Shown here: piece after piece, positions 51,070 through 60,888 of the stretch
Layout: every line of letters begins with the position of its first letter
Numbering within the stretch: position 1 is the stretch's first letter
Assembly (NCBI GenBank): GCA_947650155.1
Contig: CANSUS010000001.1
Span: 91,358 to 155,357 of the forward strand
DNA length: 64,000 bases
Source: an uncultured Lachnospiraceae bacterium
Lineage (GTDB): Bacteria > Bacillota > Clostridia > Lachnospirales > Lachnospiraceae
Reading direction: 5' to 3'
Notes under the pieces: generated by a model
Database searches by the model: none
Seen by the model: the letters and a program-made list of their open reading frames with translations, nothing else
Told to the model about the DNA's origin: nothing
Made by a program: the position numbers and the translations under genes

Positions 51070-51762
51070 CTAAACATTATTTTTTTTCAATATGCGGACT
51101 GCTTCATATGCTGCTTCCTGTTCCGCAATCTTTTTTGTTCTGCCAAATCCTTCACTGATTTTTTTCCCGTCAATCCACAATTCTATTTCAAATGTTTTAT
51201 CATGTTCCGGTCCATTCTCTTTTACTAATCTATATTCTGCCTCTTCCGCCCGTTTTTGTACAATCTCCTGCAAAAGTGTTTTGCTGTCATGAAAAAGCTG
51301 CTTGTCCTCTAAATCCATCAGAATAAAACGACGAACATGTTCTTTTGCCTTTTCAAAACCTCCGTCTATATAGATCGCTCCAATGAGCGCTTCACATGCA
51401 TCCGCTATAATAGAATTTCTTTCTCTTCCTCCAGTCATCTCTTCACCCCTGCCAAGATAAAGATATTTTCCAAGTTCCAGATCTTTTGCACAGATCACTA
51501 ATGACTGTTCACATACCATAGAAGCTCTCATCTGTGTAAGTTTCCCTTCCGGCAAATCCGGATGTTTCTTAAAAAGGAAATCACTGGATACCATTTCCAA
51601 AACGGCGTCGCCTAAAAACTCCAGTCTTTCGTAATCTTCGCATTTGTTTATTCTTCGTTCATTTGCGTAGGAACTGTGTGTCAACGCCTGTTTCAGCAGC
51701 TTTCTGTTTCTGAAATGATATCCTATCTTTTCTTCCAACATTTCTTCCGGACTATTGCTCAT
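51070..51762 (-). CDS. rnc: ribonuclease III
   Basis: 230 residues. ERLEFLGDAVLEMVSSDFLF is the RNase III signature with the catalytic acids, IADACEALIGAIYIDGG the second. The last 70 residues are a dsRNA-binding domain (SKTLLQEIVQKRAEEAEYRL, GFGRTKKIAEQEAAYEAV). It processes rRNA and other duplex RNA. It is 29 bp upstream of smc. Confidence 0.96.
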   Translation of the reverse strand: MSNSPEEMLEEKIGYHFRNRKLLKQALTHSSYANERRINKCEDYERLEFLGDAVLEMVSSDFLFKKHPDLPEGKLTQMRASMVCEQSLVICAKDLELGKYLYLGRGEEMTGGRERNSIIADACEALIGAIYIDGGFEKAKEHVRRFILMDLEDKQLFHDSKTLLQEIVQKRAEEAEYRLVKENGPEHDKTFEIELWIDGKKISEGFGRTKKIAEQEAAYEAVRILKKNNV

Positions 51763-51778
51763 CCTTTTCTTCCTCCAT

Positions 51779-51804
51779 AAAAAAGCGCCGCCTTGCTGCG
51801 ACGC
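51779..51804 (-). terminator. terminator of the plsX-acpP unit
   Basis: On the minus strand GCGTCGC pairs with GCGGCGC (one G-U pair) around AGCAAG, followed by TTTTTTATGG. It is between acpP and rnc. Confidence 0.75.
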
Positions 51805-51817
51805 TTCAAAATCTTAA

Positions 51818-52048
51818 TTAATTTACCGCACTTTTTATTAACTCAACCGCTTCTTCAACTGTTGTGATATTTTCTGCTTTTTCCGCTGGAATTTCAATAT
51901 CAAATTCCTCTTCAATTCCCATTATAATCTGGAAAACATCCAGAGAATCCGCACCCAGATCATCTGTAAACGTTGACTCCATTAAAATTTCCTCAGGATC
52001 TACGTTTAAAACTTCTGCAATTACTTTTTTAAGTTTTTCAAATTCCAT
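51818..52048 (-). CDS. acpP: acyl carrier protein
   Basis: 76 residues, acidic. [21 protein letters not shown] holds the phosphopantetheine Ser in DSL. It carries acyl chains in fatty acid synthesis. The start is 15 bp after plsX, with a good ribosome-binding site. Confidence 0.96.
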   Translation of the reverse strand: MEFEKLKKVIAEVLNVDPEEILMESTFTDDLGADSLDVFQIIMGIEEEFDIEIPAEKAENITTVEEAVELIKSAVN

Positions 52049-52063
52049 TTTAACAATCCTTTC

Positions 52064-53074
52064 TTAATTCTCTAAAGTAATTTTTTCTTTTATTTTATCA
52101 TTAATCTTCTGTTCTTTAAAAGTAATGCATTGAAGAACAGAATTTTTAATCTCAATTGCTTTACTGCTTCCGTGCGTCTTTACGACAAGTCCGTTTAAAC
52201 CAAGTAAAGGCGCTCCTCCATAGGTTTCCAGATCAAATGCCTTCAAAGTATTTTTTAGTGCCGGTTTAACAAGAAATGCGCCAATCTTGCTTCGCAGAGA
52301 CGTCATCATACCTTCTTTGACCTTTTTAATAAGTACTCCGCCCACGCCCTCAAACATTTTCAAAATAACATTTCCGACAAAAGCTTCACATACGATTACA
52401 TCCGCATCTCCTTCCGGAATGTCTCTTGCCTCAATGCTGCCCGTAAAATTTATATCCGGACAGGATTTTAAAAGCGGAAAAGTTTCTTTTACAAGTGCAT
52501 TTCCTTTTTCTTCTTCAGCGCCGATATTTACAATTGCCACTTTAGGATTTTTTATACCCATAACGCTTTCCATATAGACTGAGCCCATCTTTGCAAACTG
52601 TACCAGATGAGACGGTCTTGCGTCTACATTGGCGCCGCAGTCGATCAGAAGCGAGACGCCTTTTGCTGTAGGAATAAGCGGCGCTAACGGCGGTCTTTCC
52701 ACCCCTTTTATCCTTCCTACAATCACCTGCCCTCCAACCAGTGTTGCGCCGGTGCTTCCCGCTGATACAAACGCATCACAGGTTCCATCCTTTACAAGAT
52801 ACAATGCCTTAACAATCGAAGAATCTTTTTTCTTTCTGATAGCCATTACCGGCGGCTCTGCTGTTTCAATAATTTCTTCGGCATGAATGATCTCTATCTG
52901 CTTCTCATCATATTGATATTTCTGCAGTTCTTCTTTAATCAAATCTTCTTTCCCTACGAGAAAAACTTTGACTTTACTGCTCTCATGTACTGCATCAATC
53001 ACCCCTTTAACAATTTCTGCCGGTGCATTATCGCCTCCCATTGCATCTACTGCAACATTTACCAATTCTGACAT
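52064..53074 (-). CDS. plsX: phosphate acyltransferase PlsX
   Basis: 336 residues. NVAVDAMGGDNAPAEIVKG opens the protein. AIRKKKDSSIVKAL, FVSAGSTGATLVGGQVIVGR and LIDCGANVDARPSHL follow. It makes acyl-phosphate from acyl-ACP for membrane lipid synthesis. It is in the usual order with acpP downstream; rpmF-yceD lie further upstream, separated here by a ZIP transporter. Confidence 0.95.
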   Translation of the reverse strand: MSELVNVAVDAMGGDNAPAEIVKGVIDAVHESSKVKVFLVGKEDLIKEELQKYQYDEKQIEIIHAEEIIETAEPPVMAIRKKKDSSIVKALYLVKDGTCDAFVSAGSTGATLVGGQVIVGRIKGVERPPLAPLIPTAKGVSLLIDCGANVDARPSHLVQFAKMGSVYMESVMGIKNPKVAIVNIGAEEEKGNALVKETFPLLKSCPDINFTGSIEARDIPEGDADVIVCEAFVGNVILKMFEGVGGVLIKKVKEGMMTSLRSKIGAFLVKPALKNTLKAFDLETYGGAPLLGLNGLVVKTHGSSKAIEIKNSVLQCITFKEQKINDKIKEKITLEN

Positions 53075-53209
53075 ACTGATTAACCATGCCTTTCTTTCTG
53101 CCTGCGGATCCGATCGCAGCCTTTTATCCTAACGCCTTACTTTAATATACTAGAGGTATATACAAAAATCAAGAATAAATTAGTAGAAAATCAAGAAATT
53201 CAGGGTGCT

Positions 53210-53989
53210 TCAGCCAAGCGCCACATCTAAAACCATCATGATGACAAATCCTGCTGCAAATCCAATCGTCCCTGCATCCGAATGTTTCCCGAAAGACGCT
53301 TCCGGTATCAGTTCTTCCACCACCACATAGAGCATAGCTCCTGCTGCAAAAGACAGCAGATAAGGAAGCAGCGGTCTTGTAACAGAAGTAAGCAATATTG
53401 TAATCATTGCCGCTATTGGTTCTACAACACCTGAAAGCGTTCCATAAACAAAGGCTTTTTTCTTTCCCATTCCCTCTCCTCTAAGAGGCATGGAAATAAT
53501 AGCGCCTTCCGGGAAATTTTGAATGGCAATGCCGACTGCAAGCGTAAACGCACCCGCTATTGTGATTGGGCTGCCCGCTGCCAGAAGACCTGCAAATGCC
53601 ACTCCCACAGCCATTCCTTCCGGAATATTATGCAATGTTACCGCAAGGACAAGCATAGTAGTTTTTTTTAGAGAACTTTTCGGTCCTTCCGGATTTGTAC
53701 TTTTCAAATGCAGATGCGGCGTAACTTTATCCATTAAAAGCAAAAAGAACATTCCTGTTAAAAATCCTGCCGCTGCCGGTACAAAAGCAAACTTTCCCAT
53801 AGATTCCGACATATCGATTGCCGGTATCAGAAGCGACCAGATTCCTGCCGCAACCATTACTCCCGATGCAAAACCGAGCAATGATTTTTGCAGAAGCGGT
53901 TTCATTTCCTTTCGCATAAAAAGAACACATGCCGCACCAAACGTCGTTCCGACAAAAGGGATCATAATTCCTAAAATTACATATGGCAT
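53210..53989 (-). CDS. ZIP family metal transporter
   Basis: 259 residues with about eight membrane segments. HNIPEGMAVGVAFAG (segment 4) and IQNFPEGAIISMPLRGEG (segment 5) form the binuclear metal site, with a His-containing loop before (KVTPHLHLKST). It likely imports zinc, iron or manganese. AGGAGGTCTTTACT precedes the ATG. It lies between plsX and rpmF, which are neighbours in many Firmicutes, so it looks inserted into the lipid and ribosomal cluster. Confidence 0.92.
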   Translation of the reverse strand: MPYVILGIMIPFVGTTFGAACVLFMRKEMKPLLQKSLLGFASGVMVAAGIWSLLIPAIDMSESMGKFAFVPAAAGFLTGMFFLLLMDKVTPHLHLKSTNPEGPKSSLKKTTMLVLAVTLHNIPEGMAVGVAFAGLLAAGSPITIAGAFTLAVGIAIQNFPEGAIISMPLRGEGMGKKKAFVYGTLSGVVEPIAAMITILLTSVTRPLLPYLLSFAAGAMLYVVVEELIPEASFGKHSDAGTIGFAAGFVIMMVLDVALG

Positions 53990-54134
53990 AGTAAAGACCT
54001 CCTAAAAGATATTATATATATATGTATTTATTTTTCTTTCGTTTCCAATCCATTATACCCTGCGATTTTTCATTATTTTAATGTCTTTCAGGTCCTTAAT
54101 AAATTTCCTCATTGCAAAGCAGACCACTGTAACG

Positions 54135-54164
54135 AAAAAAGGCTTTCCGTTTTCACGGAAAGCC
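54135..54164 (-). terminator. terminator of the yceD-rpmF unit
   Basis: GGCTTTCCGT (54141-54150) pairs perfectly with ACGGAAAGCC (54155-54164). On the minus strand TTTTTTCG follows. The rest of 53990-54181 shows nothing recognisable. Confidence 0.85.
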
Positions 54165-54181
54165 CTGATTTTCTCATGCAT

Positions 54182-54361
54182 TTAGTCAGCACTGATGATT
54201 TCTTTCTTATTATAAGAGCCACATGCCTTGCATACTCTGTGAGGCATCATTAAAGCACCGCATTTACTACATTTTACCAATGTAGGAGCGCTCATTTTCC
54301 AGTTTGCTCTTCTTTTATCTCTTCTACCTTTAGAAGATTTATTCTTGGGACAAATAGACAT
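54182..54361 (-). CDS. rpmF: 50S ribosomal protein L32
   Basis: 59 residues. MSICPKNKSSKGRRDKRRAN and VKCSKCGALMMPHRVCKACG show the N-terminal basic region and the four-Cys zinc ribbon of the C+ form of L32. It starts 2 bp after the yceD stop. Confidence 0.96.
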   Translation of the reverse strand: MSICPKNKSSKGRRDKRRANWKMSAPTLVKCSKCGALMMPHRVCKACGSYNKKEIISAD

Positions 54362-54363
54362 CG

Positions 54364-54891
54364 TTACACCTCCTTATTCGCGTTAAAGATATCTTTTATC
54401 ACTGCCATTCTGGGATCAGGTATAAAGGTATCACACCCACATTCTCCCTCATTCAGGTTTTTTCCGCACTGTCTGCAAATACCTTTGCAATCCTGTCTGC
54501 ACAATACCTTCATAGGCAGATTTAATAAAATCTCACTGTAAACCAAGTCTTCCACGTTTAACTGATAACCTTCCATAAAATTCTGGTCATCATTATCATC
54601 TGTACTTTCTGTCGTTTCATCCGGTGCAAATACTTCTCTGAAAAAATCAAGTTCAAATTTCTTTTTCACTTCTTTTAAACATCTGTCACAGTTCATTTCC
54701 AAAACAATCTGCGCTTTTCCGTAAATCTGCGCTTTCCCACGTTCTATACAGGAAAACTTGAAATTTACCGGACTTTTTTCTATGACTTTATATTCCGTCA
54801 TACCATTTGAAAAAGAAGTCATTTCAATCGGGACCTGAACTTCCTGCGTCTTGCCTTCAGACGTTAAAACATCAGTCAAATTAATCAACAT
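54364..54891 (-). CDS. yceD: YceD family (DUF177) rRNA accumulation protein
   Basis: 175 residues. QIVLEMNCDRCLKEVKKKFE and VLCRQDCKGICRQCGKNLNEGECGC give the paired Cys motifs of DUF177. The family is needed for 23S rRNA accumulation and is almost always beside rpmF. GACAGGAGTCTGAT precedes the ATG. Confidence 0.93.
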   Translation of the reverse strand: MLINLTDVLTSEGKTQEVQVPIEMTSFSNGMTEYKVIEKSPVNFKFSCIERGKAQIYGKAQIVLEMNCDRCLKEVKKKFELDFFREVFAPDETTESTDDNDDQNFMEGYQLNVEDLVYSEILLNLPMKVLCRQDCKGICRQCGKNLNEGECGCDTFIPDPRMAVIKDIFNANKEV

Positions 54892-55005
54892 ATCAGACTC
54901 CTGTCAAAAGCTGCTGCTTTTGTTTCACACATTGTTAAATTATACATATCCTGTAAGGGTTTGTCAACATTTTTTTATATTGCTGTAAAAGCCTCCGGTA
55001 ACAGA

Positions 55006-57003
55006 CTATCTTACCGTAATCACTTCGCTCCAATTGGAAATCCCCACATATGACTTTGCAAACTCCGCTATCTCATCGCCGGATGCGGTATCAATATGTT
55101 TAAATACATTATAAATATATTTATGGCTTCCGTTGCTGCGGTTAATTCCAAGAGAAAGCCCCTGTGCAATTTCTACTGCCATATCTGCCTGTTTATTTAA
55201 TATGAACATGTCGATATGCTGATTATTGGAAGCAATTTTATATGCATAGACAAAGGCTGCCGCCTGCAGTTCTTCTCCATGATCAGAGCCAAATCCTATT
55301 TCCGTAATTGCGATAGAACGTACTTCTCCGCCCGGCGAAAGCATTTCACTCCTTTGCATATAATCAGTCAGCACATGAATATTTTGTATGGTTATATAAG
55401 GCGTATCCACCGAATTACGCACAAGGTTCATCGCGGAATAAGGAAGCTGCATCGACCAGAATTTAGGCCAGGTAAGCGGCACCGGATACGGGTGGTGCGC
55501 CAGTCCCCAGTCAATATTCCCCCGCAGGGTAATATCTGCGTTAAAAGCGTCCAGTACGTCTTTCGCATCATAAGAATCCGTAGAACTCTGGTTTCTGTTC
55601 CATAGCTGGTCTAAGGAAATATATACGTTTGCTTCCGCATTCACACTTTTGATCCCGTTATAAAAAATACGAAACGCATTTGCATACTCTCTCGTATACT
55701 CTTCCACAGAAGTATAATCCATATAATTCCATGCGGTTCTTGCATTGATCTCATTTCCAATTACCCAATTGGAAATTTTGCCTTTTCCAGAACCAGAATA
55801 GCGGCCTGCCAGAAAAGTGGCCACTGCCTCCAAATACTCACACCCTGTTTCATCCGCTGCATTGAACATATAATAAGGCGCGCTGCCGCCTCTCGCATTC
55901 GGATGAATCAGCTGCGAATAGGCTCCATTTCTGTCATTGAGCAAAACAACGGTCGTCACAACGCCCTTTTTGCTCAATGAAGAAAAAACAAGATCAAACT
56001 CTGCAATCCGCTGTCCGTTAAAGGCATAAGTCTTTCCGTTGTAGTTATAATATACCGTCGGATAAGTCGCATTGGTAGTTTCTCCCAGAATATAACCGAT
56101 CGGAATATTGTATGCCGCATGCTTTACCCCTAAATCTTCAATTTCTCCGCCGGACAGTTTTGCCGGGTCCACAATCAGTCCTTTTATGGAAGAAGGGGTT
56201 TCATGCGGCGATGTATATTTGGCAATTGCTTCCGGGTTTGTAATATAATGCCCTCTGCTGATATCCACATACTGCCCGTCTATCATTACCGCAATTACAA
56301 ATTTGGAAAATAATCTCGAAGACGCACTGTTATGATTCAGATTGAAAGAAAAATAAGAATCTTCCTTCCACTTATTCACCTTATCCACGTATTCGCTTCC
56401 ATGCTCTGTTTCATAGGTAGAAAGCTCAAACAAATAATAAAAATCATCATCTGAGACGGGCACATAGGGCACGCTGTAATTTAACTCCACCTTGTCTGTA
56501 TTTTCTGTACTTATCAGGCAGTTTTCTATTGTCAGGAAACTTGTCCTTCCATCAACCGGCAGTTCATCCTGTGTCAGAATCATTAACATTTCATTCACCG
56601 ACTTTTTTTTGCCATCTGCAATACTCTGCTGGATCTCTTCCGGTGAAAACCACTCATTCTGTGCAAAAAATTCCTGTATGCCAACAGGCTTTAGCATTCT
56701 GACTAACTCTTCATTCCTTGTCCTGCTTTTCACTTCCCGTATCTGTTCTGTTGACATGACAGCAATTGCTGCATTTTTTTTAGCAGTCAGTCTTTCTTTT
56801 TCCTGCTGTTCCTGTATTCTTGCCGCCTCCAGCGCCCTTTGTTCTCTGATGTGATGCCTGTACTTTATTCCTCCAGTAATCCCTGCAATCAGTAGAAAAA
56901 TGCCTGTCACAAAACAAATTATTTTTTTCTTTATGGTATGGTTTCTCTCTTCTTTTTTTCTTTCGCCTGTCTTTCTTTCCTTTTCAGGATCTTTTTTTCC
57001 CAT
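55006..57003 (-). CDS. secreted/anchored DUF5722, GH-A-like protein
   Basis: 665 residues. A charged, basic head is followed by a membrane segment at about 27-47 (KIICFVTGIFLLIAGITGG) that acts as anchor or uncleaved signal. A coiled-coil stretch follows, then a repeat-like beta domain (about 130-280). The C-terminal 390 residues resemble a TIM-barrel glycosidase: NWVIGNEINARTAWNYMD has the clan-A acid/base Asn-Glu, and RSIAITEIGFGSD could hold the nucleophile Glu. The pattern matches DUF5722; the substrate is unknown. GGAGCTTAATGT precedes the ATG. It stands alone between ackA's terminator and yceD. Confidence 0.75.
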   Translation of the reverse strand: MGKKDPEKERKTGERKKEERNHTIKKKIICFVTGIFLLIAGITGGIKYRHHIREQRALEAARIQEQQEKERLTAKKNAAIAVMSTEQIREVKSRTRNEELVRMLKPVGIQEFFAQNEWFSPEEIQQSIADGKKKSVNEMLMILTQDELPVDGRTSFLTIENCLISTENTDKVELNYSVPYVPVSDDDFYYLFELSTYETEHGSEYVDKVNKWKEDSYFSFNLNHNSASSRLFSKFVIAVMIDGQYVDISRGHYITNPEAIAKYTSPHETPSSIKGLIVDPAKLSGGEIEDLGVKHAAYNIPIGYILGETTNATYPTVYYNYNGKTYAFNGQRIAEFDLVFSSLSKKGVVTTVVLLNDRNGAYSQLIHPNARGGSAPYYMFNAADETGCEYLEAVATFLAGRYSGSGKGKISNWVIGNEINARTAWNYMDYTSVEEYTREYANAFRIFYNGIKSVNAEANVYISLDQLWNRNQSSTDSYDAKDVLDAFNADITLRGNIDWGLAHHPYPVPLTWPKFWSMQLPYSAMNLVRNSVDTPYITIQNIHVLTDYMQRSEMLSPGGEVRSIAITEIGFGSDHGEELQAAAFVYAYKIASNNQHIDMFILNKQADMAVEIAQGLSLGINRSNGSHKYIYNVFKHIDTASGDEIAEFAKSYVGISNWSEVITVR

Positions 57004-57021
57004 ACATTAAGCTCCAATCAA

Positions 57022-57057
57022 AAAACTGAGCAGCCACTTCGGTAGTTACTCAGTTTT
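57022..57057 (-). terminator. terminator of pta-ackA
   Basis: AAAACTGAG (57022-57030) pairs with CTCAGTTTT (57049-57057). On the minus strand TTTTTGATTGG follows. It lies between ackA and the DUF5722 gene. Confidence 0.8.
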
Positions 57058-57111
57058 AGTATACTTTAAGTCCGTCTTCACCCGCAACTGTTTTTTATTT
57101 CCTGCCAGTCT

Positions 57112-58314
57112 TTATTTTGCATTTATAAGTAAGCTTGTCTCTCTTGCAATGGCAAGTTCTTCGTTCGTCGGTATAACAAGGACTTTTGTTTTGGAATCTT
57201 TAGTGGAAATTACAATATCCTCACCGCGTTTTGCATTTGCCTCGCTGTCTAATTCAATACCAAGATATCCCAGATAATTACAAATTCTTTCACGCGTTGT
57301 GCTTCCATTCTCTCCAAGACCGGCAGTAAAACAGATTGCATCTACTCCATTCATCGCCGCCACATATGCGCCGATATATTTTGCCACGCGGTAATCAAAT
57401 GCATCCAATGTAAGCTTTGCTTTTTCATTTCCGTCTGCCGCTGCCTTTTCCAAATCACGAAAATCGGAAGATATGTTTCCTGACAAACCGTATACGCCTG
57501 ATTTTTTATTAAGTATATTCATGATCTCATCTATATTCTTGTTTTCTTTGTGTGCCAGAAATTCGATAATGGCCGGGTCCATGTCTCCTGAACGGGTTCC
57601 CATGATAAGCCCTTCTAACGGAGTAAGTCCCATTGAAGTGTCTATACATTCCCCGTTTTTAACCGCAGATACACTGGCGCCGTTTCCAAGATGACACACG
57701 ATAATTTTCATATGATTATAGTCTTCTCCCAAAAACTGTGCCGCTCTTTTGGATACATAAGAATGGCTTGTTCCATGAAAGCCATATCTTCTTATCTTAT
57801 ACTTTTCATAGTATTCATACGGAAGACCGTACATATAGGCTTTTGCCGGCATCGTCTGATGAAACGCCGTATCAAATACGGCGGCCATAGGCGTATTTTC
57901 CATGAGTGCCTGACAGGCACGTATCCCTATCAGGTTTGCCGGATTATGAAGCGGTGCAAGATCATTGCATTCTTCTATCGCTTTCATTACTTCATCATTA
58001 ATAAGTGTGGAAACTGCAAATTTCTCCCCACCGTGTACTATACGGTGTCCAACCGCATCAATTTCAGAAAGGCTCTTTACTACTCCCGTTTTTTCATTGG
58101 TAAGCGCCTCGAGCACCAGCCGGATCGCTTCTGTATGATCTGGCATTGAAATTAATTTTTCTTCTTTTTCTCCATTTGCCGGCGCATAAGTAATCTGACT
58201 TCCTTCAATGCCGATTCTTTCACATAAGCCTTTTGCAATACACTTCTCTGTCTCTGAATCAATCAATTGAAATTTTAAAGAAGAGCTCCCGCAATTAATT
58301 ACTAATATATTCAT
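57112..58314 (-). CDS. ackA: acetate kinase
   Basis: 400 residues. [18 protein letters not shown] opens the protein. [29 protein letters not shown] and [24 protein letters not shown] are the ASKHA kinase motifs. It makes ATP and acetate from acetyl phosphate. It is 18 bp after pta and shares its promoter. Confidence 0.97.
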   Translation of the reverse strand: MNILVINCGSSSLKFQLIDSETEKCIAKGLCERIGIEGSQITYAPANGEKEEKLISMPDHTEAIRLVLEALTNEKTGVVKSLSEIDAVGHRIVHGGEKFAVSTLINDEVMKAIEECNDLAPLHNPANLIGIRACQALMENTPMAAVFDTAFHQTMPAKAYMYGLPYEYYEKYKIRRYGFHGTSHSYVSKRAAQFLGEDYNHMKIIVCHLGNGASVSAVKNGECIDTSMGLTPLEGLIMGTRSGDMDPAIIEFLAHKENKNIDEIMNILNKKSGVYGLSGNISSDFRDLEKAAADGNEKAKLTLDAFDYRVAKYIGAYVAAMNGVDAICFTAGLGENGSTTRERICNYLGYLGIELDSEANAKRGEDIVISTKDSKTKVLVIPTNEELAIARETSLLINAK

Positions 58315-58332
58315 TCCTGTTCAACCATCCTC

Positions 58333-59334
58333 CTACATATTCTGAGCCTGTACCGCTGTCAAAGCAACAACGCCGACAATATCCTGCCATGAGCATCCTC
58401 TGGACAGATCATTTACCGGTTTTGCAATTCCCTGTAACATCGGACCATAAGCATCTGCTTTGGCAAGTCTTTGCACCAATTTATATCCGATATTGCCACA
58501 ATCAAGATTGGGGAAAATCAGTACATTTGCTTTACCGGCTACTTCCGAACCGGGGGCTTTGGATTTTGCAACAGAAGGCACTAAAGCTGCATCTGTCTGT
58601 AATTCTCCGTCGATCATAAGATGCGGATACTCTTCCTTTGCAATTTTGGTTGCCTCCACGACCTTATCTACCAAAGCATGTTTTGCACTTCCTTTCGTAG
58701 AATGGGAAAGCATCGCTATAATCGGTTTCGATCCGATCAGGCTCTTAAAACTTTTCGCGGATGTATCCGCAATCGCTGCCAGTTCATCTGCAGTCGGGTC
58801 CTGATTCAATCCGCAGTCAGCAAACAGGAAAGTGCCGTTATCCCCAAAATCACAATTGGGAACATCCAGAATAAAGAAACCGGATACCAGTTTGATGCCC
58901 GGAGCCGTTTTTAATATCTGCAGGGCAGGTCTCAATGTATCCGCCGTAGAATGACAGGCTCCTGCTACCATACCGTCTGCGTCGTTCGCCTTAACCATAA
59001 CAATGCCAAAAGTCAGATAATCTGATAACAAAATTTCTCTTGCTTTATCCATCGTCATGCCCTTTGCTTTTCTTGTTTCATATAAAAGTTCCACATACTC
59101 ATCCAGTTTTTCCGAAGTTGACGGATTCACAACACGAAGACCTGTCAGATCCACTTCCAGCCAGCCGGCGCCGTCATGAATCTTTTCTTCATTTCCTATC
59201 ATAATGATATCTGCTATTCCCTCCTGCATGATCTGCGCTGCTGCAATCAGAGTCCTTTTGTCTGTAGACTCCGGTAATATGATTGTTTTCTTGTCCTGCC
59301 TTGCACGTTCCTTGATCCTATCGATATATGCCAT
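58333..59334 (-). CDS. pta: phosphate acetyltransferase
   Basis: 333 residues from the ATG at 59334 (AAAGGAG 10 nt upstream; a longer frame reaches 59382 without a site). FGIVMVKANDADGMVAGACHS, PALQILKTAPGIKLVSGFF, ALVPSVAKSKAPGSEVAGKAN and LIFPNLDCGNIGYKLVQR are family motifs. It makes acetyl phosphate from acetyl-CoA. Length fits the short (class I) form without the DRTGG domain. A strong promoter and a cre-like site lie upstream. Confidence 0.97.
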   Translation of the reverse strand: MAYIDRIKERARQDKKTIILPESTDKRTLIAAAQIMQEGIADIIMIGNEEKIHDGAGWLEVDLTGLRVVNPSTSEKLDEYVELLYETRKAKGMTMDKAREILLSDYLTFGIVMVKANDADGMVAGACHSTADTLRPALQILKTAPGIKLVSGFFILDVPNCDFGDNGTFLFADCGLNQDPTADELAAIADTSAKSFKSLIGSKPIIAMLSHSTKGSAKHALVDKVVEATKIAKEEYPHLMIDGELQTDAALVPSVAKSKAPGSEVAGKANVLIFPNLDCGNIGYKLVQRLAKADAYGPMLQGIAKPVNDLSRGCSWQDIVGVVALTAVQAQNM

Positions 59335-59426
59335 ACTGACAGTTCTCCTTTCTATTTGCTCATCCTGTTTTTTTAAATACAAAATTTCCGGCTATTGGAA
59401 ATATTTCGTATTTTTTCTTATGTGTT

Positions 59427-59455
59427 ATTATATATGAAATTGCTCAGTATATCAA
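59427..59455 (-). promoter_or_regulatory. sigma-A promoter of pta-ackA
   Basis: On the minus strand TTGATA (59450-59455) and TATAAT (59427-59432) are separated by exactly 17 bp. The -10 is perfect. It lies about 93 bp before the pta start. Confidence 0.85.
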
Positions 59456-59457
59456 TA

Positions 59458-59471
59458 TGTAAGCACTTACA
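59458..59471. promoter_or_regulatory. cre-like CcpA site just upstream of the pta promoter
   Basis: TGTAAGCACTTACA matches the cre consensus TGWAARCGYTWWCW at every position but the centre G (A here). It sits 2 bp upstream of the -35, centred at about -45, the side where CcpA activates rather than blocks. B. subtilis ackA and pta are CcpA-activated from upstream cre sites. Confidence 0.6.
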
Positions 59472-59576
59472 AATTGTGCAAAATTGAGTACAATATCTAC
59501 TTATGACAATAATTAAGATTGTCTGAAACAAAAATCAATGTTAGACTGATACTATAAACAGTTGGGAGGTCTTTTC

Positions 59577-60821
59577 ATGAAAACAGTTGGAATCATTGCA
59601 GAATATAATCCATTTCACAACGGACATAAATTTCATATACAAGATGCTAAAAAATTAGCGGGTGCAGATTACTGTATTGTTGTCATGAGTGGAAATTTTG
59701 TGCAACGCGGCACGCCCGCAATGATTGACAAATATGCCAGAACAAAAATGGCGCTGTTAAACGGCGCGGATCTTGTAATCGAACTTCCTGTCTATTATGC
59801 CGTCAGCAGCGCGGATCATTTTGCGGCAGGCGCTGTTGCCCTGCTAGATCGTCTTGGCGTAGTTAATTCAATATGTTTTGGCAGTGAATGCGGTAATATT
59901 TCCGTTTTAAAAACTTTTGCCGATATTTTTTCAGAAGAATCTACTGCTTTTTCTGAGACGCTTAAAAAAAATTTAAGAGACGGATTATCATATCCTGTTG
60001 CCCGAAACAATGCGCTTTCCGCTGTCCACAGTGAGCTTGCCGAATATATGGATGTGCTTTCCTCTCCCAATAACATTTTGGGAATCGAATACATAAAATC
60101 ACTGAAAAAGCGCAAAAGTTCCATGATTCCATATGCCAGCTTAAGAACAGGCAGCGATTATCATGACGCCAGCCTGATTCATCCAAACAGCTCCGCTACT
60201 GCCATCCGCCATTCTCTTGAGCAGATGGATAATTTATTATTGATTGCAAACAAAATACCTTCTAATGTGTACCAGATCATGGAGGAACATTTCCATGTAA
60301 ACTATCCGATATACCAACAGGATTTGTCCCTGCTTTTAAAATATAAGCTGATATCATACAGTAAAGAAGGATATACCGACTTTGTTGACGTTACAGACGA
60401 CCTGTCCGACAAACTTTTGAAAAATCTGGAAGCTTACACCAGTTTCCATGATTTCTGTGAATTATTAAAATCCAAAGATATCACTTATACGCGGATCAGC
60501 AGATGTCTGCTCCACATTCTTCTTGATATCAAAAAGGACACTCTCAGCCAGTTTATCTCTGATGATTATGTTTATTATGCAAGAATTCTCGGACTCAGAC
60601 AGAGTGCCTCCGAACTTTTAAATTCCATGAAAAAGAACGCCTCCCTTCCGCTTATCTCCAAGCTTGCGGATGCGAAAGACGTTCTGAAAAAATCTTCTTT
60701 TGCCGTTGAAATGATAGACAGTGATATTTTTGCCTCTCATGTATACGATGCGGTGGCCACTGATAAATTTCATACGGCGCTTCCTAACGAATATCGCAGA
60801 CAGATCGTAAAGGTACGGTAG
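59577..60821 (+). CDS. tmcAL: tRNA(Met) cytidine acetate ligase TmcAL
   Basis: 414 residues from the ATG at 59577 (GGGAGG 7 nt upstream). VGIIAEYNPFHNGHKFHI contains the HxGH nucleotidyltransferase site. MSGNFVQRGTPAMIDK, LPVYYAVSSADHFAAGAV and SICFGSECGN follow. It makes N4-acetylcytidine at the elongator tRNA-Met wobble base from acetate and ATP. It is divergent from pta-ackA, which makes acetate. Confidence 0.93.
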   Translation: MKTVGIIAEYNPFHNGHKFHIQDAKKLAGADYCIVVMSGNFVQRGTPAMIDKYARTKMALLNGADLVIELPVYYAVSSADHFAAGAVALLDRLGVVNSICFGSECGNISVLKTFADIFSEESTAFSETLKKNLRDGLSYPVARNNALSAVHSELAEYMDVLSSPNNILGIEYIKSLKKRKSSMIPYASLRTGSDYHDASLIHPNSSATAIRHSLEQMDNLLLIANKIPSNVYQIMEEHFHVNYPIYQQDLSLLLKYKLISYSKEGYTDFVDVTDDLSDKLLKNLEAYTSFHDFCELLKSKDITYTRISRCLLHILLDIKKDTLSQFISDDYVYYARILGLRQSASELLNSMKKNASLPLISKLADAKDVLKKSSFAVEMIDSDIFASHVYDAVATDKFHTALPNEYRRQIVKVR

Positions 60822-60856
60822 TATAAAAATGCCGATACGTCTCTGCAACGGCATTC

Positions 60857-60881
60857 TCAGGCAGATTGACAATCTGCCTGA
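60857..60881. terminator. bidirectional terminator between tmcAL and the HD gene
   Basis: TCAGGCAGATT (60857-60867) pairs perfectly with AATCTGCCTGA (60871-60881). T-rich sequence follows on the plus strand (ATTTTATTTTTTCG). Confidence 0.7.
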
Positions 60882-60888
60882 AAGCATT

